From Blastococcus aggregatus (GTDB lineage: Bacteria; Actinomycetota; Actinomycetes; Mycobacteriales; Geodermatophilaceae), in assembly GCF_900221005.1 (NCBI RefSeq), contig NZ_OBQI01000001.1, positions 558,001 to 622,000 of the forward strand: a stretch of DNA of 64,000 nt, given 5' to 3'. How positions within the stretch are numbered: the stretch's first letter is position 1; each line of letters begins with the position of its first letter. Below are positions 8,413 to 17,957 of the stretch, piece after piece. Under the pieces are notes generated by a model that was given only the letters and a program-made list of their open reading frames with translations, made no database searches and had not been told where the DNA came from. The position numbers and the translations under genes are program-made.

Positions 8413-9407
8413 CGGACTCCTCCGGACACGGCCGGCTCGGCCGGCTGCTCGTCGTCGGTGGCGACGTCCTCGGCCGCATGCCCGGTCAGGGCGAGGAAGA
8501 CGTCGTCGAGATCGGGTCGGCGCAGGCCGATGTCGAAGATCTGCGCGGTCGCGCCGTCGAGCCGGCGCAACGCCTCGGCGAGCACATCGGCACCGCCGCT
8601 CACCGGCATCGAGAACCGCCGGCTCGCGACGTCGACGTTCGGCTCGTCGACACCGAGCGGCCGCAGCGCCTCCACCATCGTCGGCAGAGCGGCCGCGTCG
8701 GTGACGGTGAACTCCAGCCGCTCACCGCCCACCTGGGCCTTCAGCTCGTCGGCGGTGCCCCGCGCGATGACCTGACCGCGGTCGATGACGACCATGCGGT
8801 CGGCCAGCCGGTCGGCCTCCTCCAGGTACTGCGTGGTCAGCAGGATGGTGGTGCCGCCGTCGGCGAGCTCGGCGATGAACTCCCACATCGCCAGCCGGCT
8901 GCGCGGGTCGAGCCCGGTCGTCGGCTCGTCCAGGAACAGCACCCGGGGCCGGTTGATCAGCGACGCGGCGATGTCCAGCCGGCGGCGCATGCCGCCGGAG
9001 TAGGTCTTCGCCGGGCGGTTCGCGGCGCCGACCAGGTCGAACCGCTCCAGCAGCTCACCCGCCCGGGCGCGTGCCTCCGTCTTGGGCAGGCGGTAGAGCC
9101 GGCCCACCATCTCCAGGTTCTCGAAGCCGGTCAGGTACTCGTCCACCGCCGCGTACTGGCCGGTGAGCCCGATGGCGGCGCGGACCTCGTCGGCGTCGCG
9201 CACCACGTCGAGACCGGCCACCTCCGCCCGGCCCTCGTCGGCCGCCAGCAGCGTGGTCAGGATGCGCACCACGGTCGTCTTGCCGGCACCGTTGGGGCCC
9301 AGCAGCCCGAGCACGGACCCCTCGGCCACGGTCAGGTCCACTCCGTCGAGGGCCGTGGTGGCGCCGAAGCGCTTCACCAGGCCCTCGACGACTATCGCGT
9401 CGGTCAT
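8409..9407 (-). CDS. ABC transporter ATPase, DrrA family
   Basis: 332 residues. Walker A is GPNGAGKTT, the signature YSGGMRRRLDIAASL, Walker B VLFLDEPTTGLDP, and the H-loop lies near ILLTTQYLEEAD. A C-terminal about 100-residue DrrA-type extension ends in RRPDLDDVFLALTG. The ATG at 9407 starts the domain; a longer frame to 9485 is less likely. TAGCGT stands 7 nt before the ATG and there is no ribosome site, so the mRNA is probably leaderless. Forms an operon with the following permease. Confidence 0.93.
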   Translation of the reverse strand: MTDAIVVEGLVKRFGATTALDGVDLTVAEGSVLGLLGPNGAGKTTVVRILTTLLAADEGRAEVAGLDVVRDADEVRAAIGLTGQYAAVDEYLTGFENLEMVGRLYRLPKTEARARAGELLERFDLVGAANRPAKTYSGGMRRRLDIAASLINRPRVLFLDEPTTGLDPRSRLAMWEFIAELADGGTTILLTTQYLEEADRLADRMVVIDRGQVIARGTADELKAQVGGERLEFTVTDAAALPTMVEALRPLGVDEPNVDVASRRFSMPVSGGADVLAEALRRLDGATAQIFDIGLRRPDLDDVFLALTGHAAEDVATDDEQPAEPAVSGGVR

Positions 9408-9590
9408 GCCGGCCACGCTAGAGCCGGGCACCGACGGTTTCCGAGCAGTTTTCGCGGCCGGCGGAGAGGAATCTGTGCGATGCATACCGACGGAGACCGC
9501 GCGTGGGCGCCGGAGTCATCGGCGATCGGGCTGGGAGAGCGATCCCGCGAGGGGCTCCGTTCCCGCCGTCCGCGTCGTACCGTTCCTGGG

Positions 9591-11045
9591 GTGACGGACG
9601 CTGCCGGACCGACCACCCCTTCCCCCGCTGCCACGACCCTGGGCGAACTGCGCGCGAGCGGCGCGACCCCCCGCCCGGTCAAGGCCGAGATCCGCGCCAA
9701 CCTGCTCGCCCGCCTCGGCCGCGGCGAGCCCAGCCTGCCGGGCATGGTGGGCTTCGAGGACACCGTGCTGCCCGAGGTCGAGCGGGCCCTCATCGCCGGG
9801 CACGACCTGGTGCTCCTGGGCGAGCGCGGCCAGGGCAAGACCCGGCTGATCCGCACCCTCGTCGGCCTGCTCGACGAGTGGACGCCGGTGCTGACCGGCA
9901 GCGAGCTCAACGAGCACCCGCTGGCCCCGATCAGCGTCTGGGCGCACCGGCAGATCGCCGAGCACGGCGACGCCACCCCCGTGGGCTGGCTGCACCGCAG
10001 CGAGCGGTTCGGGGAGAAGCTGGCGACCCCGGACACCAGCGTCGGCGACCTCATCGGCGACGTCGACCCGATCAAGGTCGCCGAGGGCCGCACGCTGGGT
10101 GACCCGGAGACGGTGCACTACGGGCTGGTCCCGCGCACCAACCGCGGCATCTTCAGCGTCAACGAGCTGCCCGACCTCGCCGAGCGCATCCAGGTGGCGC
10201 TGCTCAACGTGCTCGAGGAGCGCGACATCCAGATCCGCGGCTACCGGGTGCGGCTGCCCCTGGACCTGCTGCTGGTCGCCAGCGCCAACCCCGAGGACTA
10301 CACCAACCGCGGCCGGATCATCACCCCGCTGAAGGACCGGTTCGGCGCCGAGGTGCGCACCCACTACCCGATCGAGCTCGCCGACGAGATCCGGCTGCTG
10401 CACCAGGAGGCGCAGACGTCCGCGCTGGGCGGCGACGGCCTCACCGCCCCCCTCGTCCCCGAGCACCTCGTGGAGATCGTCGCCCGCTTCACCCGCCTGG
10501 TCCGCGAGTCCACCCACGTCGACCAGCGCTCCGGCGTCAGCGCCCGGTTCGCGATCGCCGGCCTGGAGACCGTCGCCGCCTCCGCCGTCCGCCGGGCCGC
10601 CATCGCCGGCGAGACCCGGCCGGTCGCCCGCGTGGTGGACCTTCCCAGCGTCGTCCCCGCCAGCCGCGGCAAGGTCGAGTTCGCCGACTCCGGCAGCGAC
10701 AACGACGACGACCGCGAGCTGGAGATCCTCGACCACCTGCTCCGGCAGGCGACCGCGCAGACCTTCCGCGCCCGCTGCGCCGGGCTGGACCTCACCGGCC
10801 TGCAGGAGCACTTCACCGGCGGGGAGACCGTCGAGTCCGGCGAGCTGGTGAGCGCCCCGGCCCTGCTCGGGCAGCTCGGCACCATCCCGAAGCTGGCCGA
10901 GCTGCTGGGCCGCCTCGGCGTCCCCGAGGGCGAACACTCGGCCGAGCAGGCCGCGGCCGCGGTGGAGTTCGCCCTGGAGGGCCTGTACCTGACCCGGCGG
11001 CTGGCCAAGGACACCGACGGCGGCCGCACGATCTACGGGGCCTGA
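9591..11045 (+). CDS. AAA+ ATPase of the magnesium-chelatase/MoxR type
   Basis: 484 residues. Walker A is GERGQGKTR (about residue 84), the ELPDLAERIQVALLNVLEE block carries Walker B and the polymerisation helix, and VASANPEDYTNRGRI is sensor 1. The fold resembles BchI/MoxR ATPases, which power chelation or remodel targets with a VWA partner. That partner is the next gene, 1 bp away. The start is GTG at 9591; TACCGT lies 7 nt upstream (9578-9583) and there is no Shine-Dalgarno sequence, suggesting a leaderless transcript. No tetrapyrrole genes are nearby, so a metal-chelatase role is not supported. Confidence 0.9.
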   Translation: MTDAAGPTTPSPAATTLGELRASGATPRPVKAEIRANLLARLGRGEPSLPGMVGFEDTVLPEVERALIAGHDLVLLGERGQGKTRLIRTLVGLLDEWTPVLTGSELNEHPLAPISVWAHRQIAEHGDATPVGWLHRSERFGEKLATPDTSVGDLIGDVDPIKVAEGRTLGDPETVHYGLVPRTNRGIFSVNELPDLAERIQVALLNVLEERDIQIRGYRVRLPLDLLLVASANPEDYTNRGRIITPLKDRFGAEVRTHYPIELADEIRLLHQEAQTSALGGDGLTAPLVPEHLVEIVARFTRLVRESTHVDQRSGVSARFAIAGLETVAASAVRRAAIAGETRPVARVVDLPSVVPASRGKVEFADSGSDNDDDRELEILDHLLRQATAQTFRARCAGLDLTGLQEHFTGGETVESGELVSAPALLGQLGTIPKLAELLGRLGVPEGEHSAEQAAAAVEFALEGLYLTRRLAKDTDGGRTIYGA

Positions 11046-11046
11046 G

Positions 11047-13035
11047 GTGACCACCCGGCGCCCCGCGAGGGGCTACCGCTACGCGCGTTGGCACGGCGGG
11101 CCGGACCCGCTCGCACCCCCCTACGACCTGGGCAACGCCGTCGACGAGATCGGCGACTCCGTCCTGGGCGGCAGCGGCGTGCGCGAGGCGCTGCGCGAGC
11201 TGCTGCGCCGCGGCGCCGAGGGCCGCCGCGGCCTCGACGAGCTGCGCCGCTCGGTGCGCGAGCGGCTGCGCAAGGCCCGCACCGCCGGCCGGATGGACGG
11301 CACGCTGCAGGAGGTGCGCGAGCTGCTCGACCGCGCGGTGGAAGCCGAGCGCCGCGAGCTGTTCCCCGACCCGGACGACGCCGCCCGGCTGGCCGAGGGC
11401 GAGCTCGATGCGCTGCCCGAGGACACCGCCGGCGCGGTGCGCGCGCTCAAGGACTGGCAGTGGCGGTCCGAGGACGCGCGGCAGGCCTACGAGCAGATCC
11501 AGGACCTGCTCCGCCGCGAGGTGCTCGACAGCTCCTTCGCCTCGATGAAGCAGGCGCTGGAGAGCGCCGGCGAGCAGGACATGCAGGCGATCAAGGACAT
11601 GGTCGCCGACCTCTCCCAGCTCGTCGACGCGCACAACCGCGGCGAGGACACCGACGAGCGCTTCGCCGAGTTCATGGAGAAGCACGGGCAGTTCTTCCCG
11701 GACGACCCGCAGACGGTCGAGGAGCTGATCGACTCCCTCGCCCGCCGGGCGGCCGCGCAGGAACGGATGATGGCCGGTCTCTCCCCCGAGCAGCGCGCCG
11801 AGCTCGCCGACCTCATGGCGCAGACCATGGAGGACATGGGGCTGGCCAGCGAGATGGCCCACCTCGGCGACGCGTTGCGCCAGGCCCGCCCGGACCTGCC
11901 GTGGGGCCGGCGCGGGCAGGTGCCCGACGGCGAACAGGCCCTCGGCATGGGCGACGCCACCTCCGCCGTCGCCGAGCTCGCCGACCTCGAGGCGCTGTCC
12001 AACCAGCTGTCCCAGGGCTACGCCGGCGCCTCGCTCGCCGACATCGACGAGGAACTGCTCGAGCGCGCGCTCGGCCGCCCCGCCGTCGACGACCTCGCGG
12101 CGCTGCGGCAGATGGAGACCGAACTCGAGCGGCAGGGCTACCTCAACCGCTCCGGCGGCAAGCTGGAGCTCTCCCCCAAGGCGGTCCGCCGCCTCGGGGC
12201 GACGGCGCTGCGGCGGGTGTTCGCCCAGCTCGACGCCGCCGGCCGCGGGGACCACGACGTCGCCGACGCGGGCGCTGCCGGTGAGCTCACCGGCAGCTCG
12301 CGGGAGTGGCGGTTCGGCGACGAGCAGCCGCTCGACGTCGTCCGCACCGTGAAGAACGCCGTCCTCCGCACGGCGCACGAGCCCCGGGCCGACGACAGCC
12401 GCCGCGTGCGGATCGCGGTCGAGGACTTCGAGGTCGTCGAGACCGAGCGGCGCACCGGGGCGGCGGTCGCGCTGCTGGTCGACCTCTCCTACTCCATGGC
12501 GCTGCGCGGCACCTGGGGTGCGGCGAAGTCCACCGCCATGGCACTGCACTCGCTGGTGACCACCCGCTTCCCGCAGGACGCGATCGAGATCATCGGGTTC
12601 GCCTCGACCGCCCAGGTGCTGCAGCCCTCGACGCTGGCCGAGTTGTCGGTGGACACGCTGCAGGGCACCAACCTGCAGCACGGGCTGATGCTCGCCCGGC
12701 GGTTCCTGGCCAAGCACCACGACGCCGAGCCCGTCGTCCTGGTCGTCACCGACGGCGAGCCGACCGCGCACCTCGAGGACGACGGGACGCCGTTCTTCTG
12801 CTGGCCCCCGATGCCCGAGACGATCGCCCGCACGGTCGCCGAGGTGGAGCGCGTGGCCCGGACCGGAGCCACGGTCAACGTGTTCGCGCTCGACCCCGAC
12901 CCCGGCCTGGTGCACTTCGTGCACGACCTGACCGAGCGGGCCGGCGGCCGGGTCTTCACTCCCGACAGCGACCGGCTCGGCGAGTTCGTGGTCGCCGACT
13001 ACCTGCGCACGCGCCGGGGCCGCCGGACGCGGTGA
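11047..13035 (+). CDS. VWA-domain protein paired with the AAA+ ATPase
   Basis: 662 residues. The N-terminal two thirds are helical and charged (coiled-coil-like, for example DEIGDSVLGGSGVREALREL). The C-terminal von Willebrand A domain begins near residue 475 with a complete MIDAS: DLSYS, a TNLQHGL threonine and VVTDGEP. Together with the upstream ATPase it forms the chelatase-like or RavA/ViaA-like pair in which VWA binds the client and AAA+ remodels it. The GTG lies immediately after the ATPase stop. The client is unknown. Confidence 0.9.
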   Translation: MTTRRPARGYRYARWHGGPDPLAPPYDLGNAVDEIGDSVLGGSGVREALRELLRRGAEGRRGLDELRRSVRERLRKARTAGRMDGTLQEVRELLDRAVEAERRELFPDPDDAARLAEGELDALPEDTAGAVRALKDWQWRSEDARQAYEQIQDLLRREVLDSSFASMKQALESAGEQDMQAIKDMVADLSQLVDAHNRGEDTDERFAEFMEKHGQFFPDDPQTVEELIDSLARRAAAQERMMAGLSPEQRAELADLMAQTMEDMGLASEMAHLGDALRQARPDLPWGRRGQVPDGEQALGMGDATSAVAELADLEALSNQLSQGYAGASLADIDEELLERALGRPAVDDLAALRQMETELERQGYLNRSGGKLELSPKAVRRLGATALRRVFAQLDAAGRGDHDVADAGAAGELTGSSREWRFGDEQPLDVVRTVKNAVLRTAHEPRADDSRRVRIAVEDFEVVETERRTGAAVALLVDLSYSMALRGTWGAAKSTAMALHSLVTTRFPQDAIEIIGFASTAQVLQPSTLAELSVDTLQGTNLQHGLMLARRFLAKHHDAEPVVLVVTDGEPTAHLEDDGTPFFCWPPMPETIARTVAEVERVARTGATVNVFALDPDPGLVHFVHDLTERAGGRVFTPDSDRLGEFVVADYLRTRRGRRTR

Positions 13036-13045
13036 GCCCCGAGGC

Positions 13046-14392
13046 TCAGGTGCTCGAGCTGATTCCGGGGATCGCGCCGGCGCGGAAGGCGTCGACGAAG
13101 AGCCGGTGGTCCTCCTGGGCCCGGCGCGCGTAGGTGTGCGCGAACGCGACGACGTCGTCGACGAACTCCCGCCGCCGCCCACCGAGCATCGCGCCGATCG
13201 CCTCCTCGGTCTGGAACGGCACCAGCGTGTGGTCGCTGTCGGCGTCGCCCACGCAGTGCAGCTTCGCCGTGGCGCGGCCCAGCTGGGCGAGCACCGGCCG
13301 GATCTCGTCGGGCTCGGTGAGGTCCTCCCAGTCGAGGTCGAGCTCGTAGGGCGACAGCTCGGCGACGACGAAGCCCGCCCCACGGATGTCGGTGTAGCCC
13401 AGGAACTGGGAGGCGTGCGACTGGAGCGCCCGCCGGCTCACCGCCGTCCGGTGCCCCTCGTGCTGGAAGTAGCCGGCGATCTCCGCGTCGTCGACGATCC
13501 GGCTGGGCGCGGGCACGTTGCCCTGCTTCACCGACAGGACGACGTCGTTCTCCAGCGCCTGGTCGTAGCCCTCCAGCAGCACGTTGTAGGCCGGCAGCCC
13601 GGCGCTGCCGATGCCGAAGCCACCGGTGCCGATGAGGTCCTTCACGTCGTAGGCGACCTCGCGGCGCCACGGGCGGGGCGGCAGCGTCGCCTTGTACCGC
13701 TCCAGCGCGGCCAGGACCTCGTCGCGCTCGGCGTCGTCCAGCCGCCGGTTGCGCGAGGAGTCGGCGAAGCGCCGCTCGCCGTCCTCCACCGCCGTCATCC
13801 GCTCCAGCAGGCCGAGGCGGGTGCGGGTGGCCGTCCGGCGGATCAGGTCGTGCACCGCGCCCTCGGTGTTGCCGGCCACGAGGGCGAAGTCGCGATCGGC
13901 GTCGGAACGGGTGAACGCCTCCACCTGGTCGAGCCAGGCGTCCAGGTAGACGACGAGCAGCTCGCCGATCACCTCGTCGGAGAACGCCTTGCGCCAGGCC
14001 AGGAGGGCGAAGCTGGCCGCGAAGCGGCGCAGGTCCCAGCTCACGTGCCCGAGGTAGGCCTCGTCGAAGTCGTTGACGTCGAAGACGATCCGGCCGTTCG
14101 CGTCCATGTAGGTGCCGAAGTTCTCCGCGTGCAGGTCACCGTGGATCCACACGCGCGACGTCCGCTCGTCGCTCCAGCGGTCCTCCTCCGTCGCCATGTC
14201 GGCGTAGAACAGGCAGGCGCTGCCCCGGTAGAAGGCGAACGGGTCCGCGGCCATCTTGCGGAACTTGGCGCGGAAGGCCCCGGCGTCGGCCGCCATCAGG
14301 TCGGCGAAGGCGTCGACCAGCACGTCCACGATCAGCCGGCTCCGGTCGTCGAGCGCCTCGGGCGGGGTCATACCGTCGGGGGAGAGTGCCAC
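13046..14392 (-). CDS. DUF2252 family protein (kinase-like fold)
   Basis: 448 residues. Family hallmarks are FRKMAADPFAFYRGSACLFY near the N-terminus, the catalytic-looking WIHGDLHAENFG block and VFDVNDFDEAYLGHVSWDLRRF, which resemble the HGDLHxxN and D-x-D elements of aminoglycoside-phosphotransferase-like kinases. No substrate is established. The GTG at 14392 has TACCGT 6 nt upstream and no ribosome site, so a leaderless start is likely; an ATG seven codons in is the alternative. Convergent with the VWA gene and divergent from the SGNH gene. Confidence 0.88.
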   Translation of the reverse strand: MALSPDGMTPPEALDDRSRLIVDVLVDAFADLMAADAGAFRAKFRKMAADPFAFYRGSACLFYADMATEEDRWSDERTSRVWIHGDLHAENFGTYMDANGRIVFDVNDFDEAYLGHVSWDLRRFAASFALLAWRKAFSDEVIGELLVVYLDAWLDQVEAFTRSDADRDFALVAGNTEGAVHDLIRRTATRTRLGLLERMTAVEDGERRFADSSRNRRLDDAERDEVLAALERYKATLPPRPWRREVAYDVKDLIGTGGFGIGSAGLPAYNVLLEGYDQALENDVVLSVKQGNVPAPSRIVDDAEIAGYFQHEGHRTAVSRRALQSHASQFLGYTDIRGAGFVVAELSPYELDLDWEDLTEPDEIRPVLAQLGRATAKLHCVGDADSDHTLVPFQTEEAIGAMLGGRRREFVDDVVAFAHTYARRAQEDHRLFVDAFRAGAIPGISSST

Positions 14393-14465
14393 AGGGGCAC
14401 GGTAGGTGGCGGATAGCCTCGGTGCTCGGCCATCGGGGGCCGCCCGGACGGCCGGAGGGGGCAGC

Positions 14466-15476
14466 GTGACGCGAGCGACCGTGGCACGGCGGCTGGCGAC
14501 CGGTGCCGCCTACGGCGGCGGTGGCGTCGGCCTGGCCGGTGCCGCGCTGTTCGCCCTGATCCGCGAGGAGGCACGGGCCGCGCGGCGTCGCGTCGACGCC
14601 CGCCGCGACCCCGACCCACCGTCCGGCGACGGGGTCTACGGCCGCGGGCGCGGGAAGCCGATCTCCTTCACCGTGCTGGGCGACTCGAGCGCGGTGGGCC
14701 TGGGCGTCGAACGGGCCACCCAGACCCCGGGCGTGCTGATCGCCGCGGCCCTGACCGAGCTGGCCGAGCGCCCTGTGCGACTCACCCGGCTGGCCGTCTC
14801 GGGCGCCAGGTCGCCGCAGCTGGACGCGCAGGTCGACGCCGCCCTCCAGGAGCACCCGGACGTCGCCCTGATCATGATCGGCGCGAACGACGTCACCAGC
14901 CGCACCCGACCGGCCGTCTCGGTCCGCCACCTCGGGGACGCCGTCCGCCGGCTGACGGACGCGGGCGCCGAGGTCGTCGTCGGCACCTGCCCCGACCTCG
15001 GCACGATCCGACCGATCCGGCAGCCGCTGCGCACCCTGGCGCGGCGCTGGAGCCGGCAGATGGCCGCGGCGCAGACCATCGCCGTCGTGGAGGCCGGCGG
15101 CCGCACGGTGTCGCTGGGCTCGGTGCTCGGCCCCACGTTCGCCTCGGACCGCGACATGTTCAGCCGCGACGAGTTCCACCCCAGCGCCGTGGGCTACGCG
15201 CACGCGGCCGCGGTGATCCTGCCCTCGGTCGCGGACTCGCTCGGCGTCTGGCCGGCGTCGGCCGACCGGCGCCGGGGCCCCCTGCGGCGCGACTCGGTCC
15301 GCCCCGTCGCCAGCGCCGCGGCCCGGGCCGCCAGCCGGACGGGCAGCGAGGTCCAGCCCGCCGAGGTGCCCGGCACGGAGTCCGGACCCTGGGGGGGCTG
15401 GGCGCTGCTGCGCCGCCGCCGGCCCCCGGACCTGCCGACGGCGGAGGAGGCCGACCGCGAGCCGGTCGCGCCCTGA
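14466..15476 (+). CDS. SGNH/GDSL-family hydrolase
   Basis: 336 residues. One N-terminal hydrophobic helix (TGAAYGGGGVGLAGAALFAL) looks like a signal anchor. SGNH blocks follow: FTVLGDSSAVGLGV (nucleophile Ser in GDS), IGANDV (block III) and DEFHPSAVGYAHAA (Asp-x-x-His). The approximately 70-residue C-terminus is Arg/Pro-rich and disordered. It is probably an esterase or acyl hydrolase facing the envelope. The GTG at 14466 has a strong GGAGGGGG site 4 nt upstream; the earlier in-frame ATG at 14406 has none. Confidence 0.88.
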   Translation: MTRATVARRLATGAAYGGGGVGLAGAALFALIREEARAARRRVDARRDPDPPSGDGVYGRGRGKPISFTVLGDSSAVGLGVERATQTPGVLIAAALTELAERPVRLTRLAVSGARSPQLDAQVDAALQEHPDVALIMIGANDVTSRTRPAVSVRHLGDAVRRLTDAGAEVVVGTCPDLGTIRPIRQPLRTLARRWSRQMAAAQTIAVVEAGGRTVSLGSVLGPTFASDRDMFSRDEFHPSAVGYAHAAAVILPSVADSLGVWPASADRRRGPLRRDSVRPVASAAARAASRTGSEVQPAEVPGTESGPWGGWALLRRRRPPDLPTAEEADREPVAP

Positions 15477-15611
15477 CCTCCGGGTGACGCGGACCACACC
15501 GGCCTGCCCTCGTGTGCCGCGGCTCATAGCCCGGGAGGCGCCCGGGGTAGCTTCAGAGGCGACCCGACGTCCGGCGAGATCGTGGCCGGACCCCCTCATC
15601 GTGGAGGACCC

Positions 15612-16832
15612 ATGCCCGAAGCAGTCATCGTCAGCACCGCCCGCTCCCCCATCGGCCGCGCCTTCAAGGGCTCGCTGAAGGACATGCGCCCCGACGACCT
15701 CGCCGCCGCCATCGTGCGCGCGGCGCTGGACAAGGTGCCGTCCCTCGACCCGCGCGACATCGACGACCTGATGCTCGGCGTCGGTCTCCCCGGTGGCGAG
15801 CAGGGCTACAACATGGGCCGCGTCGTCAGCGTCCTCATGGGCATGGACCACCTGCCCGGCACCACGATCACCCGCTACTGCTCCTCCTCGCTGCAGACCA
15901 CCCGCATGGCGATGCACGCCATCAAGGCCGGCGAGGGCGACGTCTACATCTCCGCCGGCGTCGAGATGGTGTCCCGCTTCGTCAAGGGCAACAGCGACGG
16001 CCTGCCGGACACGAAGAACCCGCTCTTCGAGGAGGCCCAGGCCAAGGCGGCCAAGGATGCCGAGAGCGGCGCCGAGACGTGGGAGGACCCGCGCGAGAAC
16101 GGCGCACTGCCCGACGTCTACATCGGCATGGGCCAGACCGCCGAGAACCTCGCGCTGATCAAGGACGTCTCCCGCCAGGAGATGGACGAGTTCGCCGCCC
16201 GCAGCCAGAACCTGGCCGTGGAGTCGATCGACAACGGCTTCTGGGCCCGCGAGATCACCCCCGTCACCACGCCGGACGGCACCGTGGTCAGCCAGGACGA
16301 CGGCCCGCGTCGCGGCACCACCGTCGAGGGCCTGTCCGGCCTCAAGCCGGCCTTCCGCCCCAACGGCCGCGCGACCGCCGGAAACGCCTGCCCGCTCAAC
16401 GACGGCGCCGCCGCCGTGATCGTCATGAGCGACACGAAGGCCGCCGAGCTGGGCCTCACGCCGCTGGCCCGCATCGTCTCCACCGCGGTCACCGGCCTCT
16501 CGCCGGAGATCATGGGCTACGGCCCGGTGGACGCGTCGCGGGTGGCCCTCAAGCGCGCGGGCATGACCATCGACGACATCGACCTCGTGGAGATCAACGA
16601 GGCGTTCGCCGCTCAGGTCATCCCGAGCTACCGGGACCTGAACATCGACATCGACAAGCTGAACGTCAACGGTGGCGCCATCGCCGTCGGCCACCCGTTC
16701 GGCATGACCGGTGCCCGCATCACCGGCACGCTGATCAACGGCCTGCAGACCCGCGACAAGACGTTCGGTCTCGAGACCATGTGCGTCGGTGGCGGCATGG
16801 GCATGGCGATGGTCATCGAGCGCCTCTCCTGA
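15612..16832 (+). CDS. Acetyl-CoA C-acyltransferase (thiolase, FadA3-like)
   Basis: 406 residues. The thiolase catalytic set is complete: Cys in NRYCSSS-like TRYCSSSLQTTRMA (about residue 94), His in GGAIAVGHPFGMTGAR and Cys in TMCVGGGMGMAM, plus the NEAFA block. It closely resembles mycobacterial FadA3, which would make it a beta-oxidation or acetoacetyl-CoA thiolase. The ATG at 15612 has GGAGG at 15603-15607. It is monocistronic and followed by two strong hairpins. Degradative versus biosynthetic direction cannot be decided from sequence. Confidence 0.94.
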   Translation: MPEAVIVSTARSPIGRAFKGSLKDMRPDDLAAAIVRAALDKVPSLDPRDIDDLMLGVGLPGGEQGYNMGRVVSVLMGMDHLPGTTITRYCSSSLQTTRMAMHAIKAGEGDVYISAGVEMVSRFVKGNSDGLPDTKNPLFEEAQAKAAKDAESGAETWEDPRENGALPDVYIGMGQTAENLALIKDVSRQEMDEFAARSQNLAVESIDNGFWAREITPVTTPDGTVVSQDDGPRRGTTVEGLSGLKPAFRPNGRATAGNACPLNDGAAAVIVMSDTKAAELGLTPLARIVSTAVTGLSPEIMGYGPVDASRVALKRAGMTIDDIDLVEINEAFAAQVIPSYRDLNIDIDKLNVNGGAIAVGHPFGMTGARITGTLINGLQTRDKTFGLETMCVGGGMGMAMVIERLS

Positions 16833-16839
16833 TCCCGCT

Positions 16840-16868
16840 CCGGGGGCTCCCGCACAGGGAGCCCCCGG
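16840..16868. terminator. Hairpin terminator downstream of the thiolase gene
   Basis: Perfect 12-bp stem CCGGGGGCTCCC / GGGAGCCCCCGG with a 5-nt loop, 7 bp after the thiolase stop and between convergent genes. There is no U-tract, as is usual in high-GC actinobacteria. It could serve both directions. Confidence 0.75.
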
Positions 16869-16874
16869 ACAGAA

Positions 16875-16910
16875 CAGTGGCCCGGCCCCCTCGCGGGGAC
16901 CGGGCCACTG
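16875..16910. terminator. Second hairpin in the convergent thiolase/BI-1 gap
   Basis: Arms CAGTGGCCCGG (16875-16885) and CCGGGCCACTG (16900-16910), with an inner CCCC/GGGG extension closing a short loop. Placed 35 bp after the stop of the minus-strand BI-1 gene, it is a good terminator candidate for that transcript. Confidence 0.7.
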
Positions 16911-16945
16911 TCATGTGGTGCAGCGTTCAGGGTGCAGGGTTCAGC

Positions 16946-17764
16946 TCAGTCGCGCAGGTAGCTGAGCAGACGCAGGATCTCGATGTACAGCCAGACCACC
17001 GTGACCAGCAGGCCGAAGGCGATGTACCAGGCGAACTTCGCCGGGGCGCCGCGGCGGATGGCCTCGTCGGCCATGTCGAAGTCCATCAGCAGCAGGAACG
17101 CGGCGATGCCGATCATCACGACGCTGAACAGGATCCCGATGGGGCCGTCGCTGCGGATGCCGAGGCCGTCGTCCATGAAGAAGTAGGCGACGAAGTTGGC
17201 CAGCATGAGCACCAGGGCGCCGATGAGCGCACCGAACACCCAGCGGGTCAGCTTGGGGGTCACCCGGACGGCGCCGGTCTTGTAGACCACCAGCATGCCG
17301 CCGAAGACACCGAAGGTGCCGATCAGCGCCTGCATCACGATGCCGGGGTAGATGTCGTTGAACGCCTCGCTGATGGCGCCGAGCGCGACACCGTAGAGCG
17401 CGCCGTAGGACAGCGTGGCGATCGGGTTGGCGATCTGCTTGAACGAGATCACCAGGCCGAGCACGAAGGCGACGAGCACGGCCGGCAGGGCCAGGCCCCA
17501 CGCGGCGTCACCGGGGGCGGCCCACACGGCTGCCGCGGCCAGCACCGTCACCAGGAACGACAGGCCCGTCTTGGTGACGACGTCGTCCATCGTGAGGTAG
17601 CGCGTCGTCGTCGCCGCGTACGGCGAGGGAGCGGCATAGGGGTCCTGCGTCGGGGCACCGTACTGGCCGGGCGCGCCGAACTGCGGCGTCGAGCCCCAGC
17701 CCGCCTGCTGCTGGCCGCCGCCCGCGCCGCCGAGCCCCCGGAAAGCGGGGTTGTTGCTGGGCAT
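16946..17764 (-). CDS. Bax inhibitor-1/YccA family membrane protein
   Basis: 272 residues. The N-terminal about 60 residues are Gly/Gln/Pro-rich and disordered (GGGQQQAGWGSTPQFG). Seven hydrophobic helices follow, with the family core IANPIATLSYGALYGVALGAISE and a C-terminal AFLLLMDFDMADEAIRRGAP. This is the actinobacterial YccA/TMBIM form, possibly a proton- or calcium-related channel. I chose the ATG at 17764 because GAGGAG lies 6 nt upstream; the ATG two codons earlier would have no spacing. Confidence 0.92.
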   Translation of the reverse strand: MPSNNPAFRGLGGAGGGQQQAGWGSTPQFGAPGQYGAPTQDPYAAPSPYAATTTRYLTMDDVVTKTGLSFLVTVLAAAAVWAAPGDAAWGLALPAVLVAFVLGLVISFKQIANPIATLSYGALYGVALGAISEAFNDIYPGIVMQALIGTFGVFGGMLVVYKTGAVRVTPKLTRWVFGALIGALVLMLANFVAYFFMDDGLGIRSDGPIGILFSVVMIGIAAFLLLMDFDMADEAIRRGAPAKFAWYIAFGLLVTVVWLYIEILRLLSYLRD

Positions 17765-17957
17765 TGTCATCTCCTCGAGGTGACCGCTGGATCGTGGCGT
17801 ACACGGTGGTGCACTCCACTCGGTCAGGTCAACGCTTCGGGGGCTGCTGTAGTTCCGGCGTGTCGCCGCGGGCTCCGCCCGCGGCGGACGTGGCCGACCG
17901 GCCCCCGGCCGGATGGAGCTGCGGCTACCGTCACCCCGTCGGGACGGGACTTCCTGG

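Noticed and set aside
9591..13035. Magnesium or cobalt chelatase operon
   Set aside because: No H-subunit, porphyrin or cobalamin gene is nearby; only the general AAA+/VWA architecture is shared.
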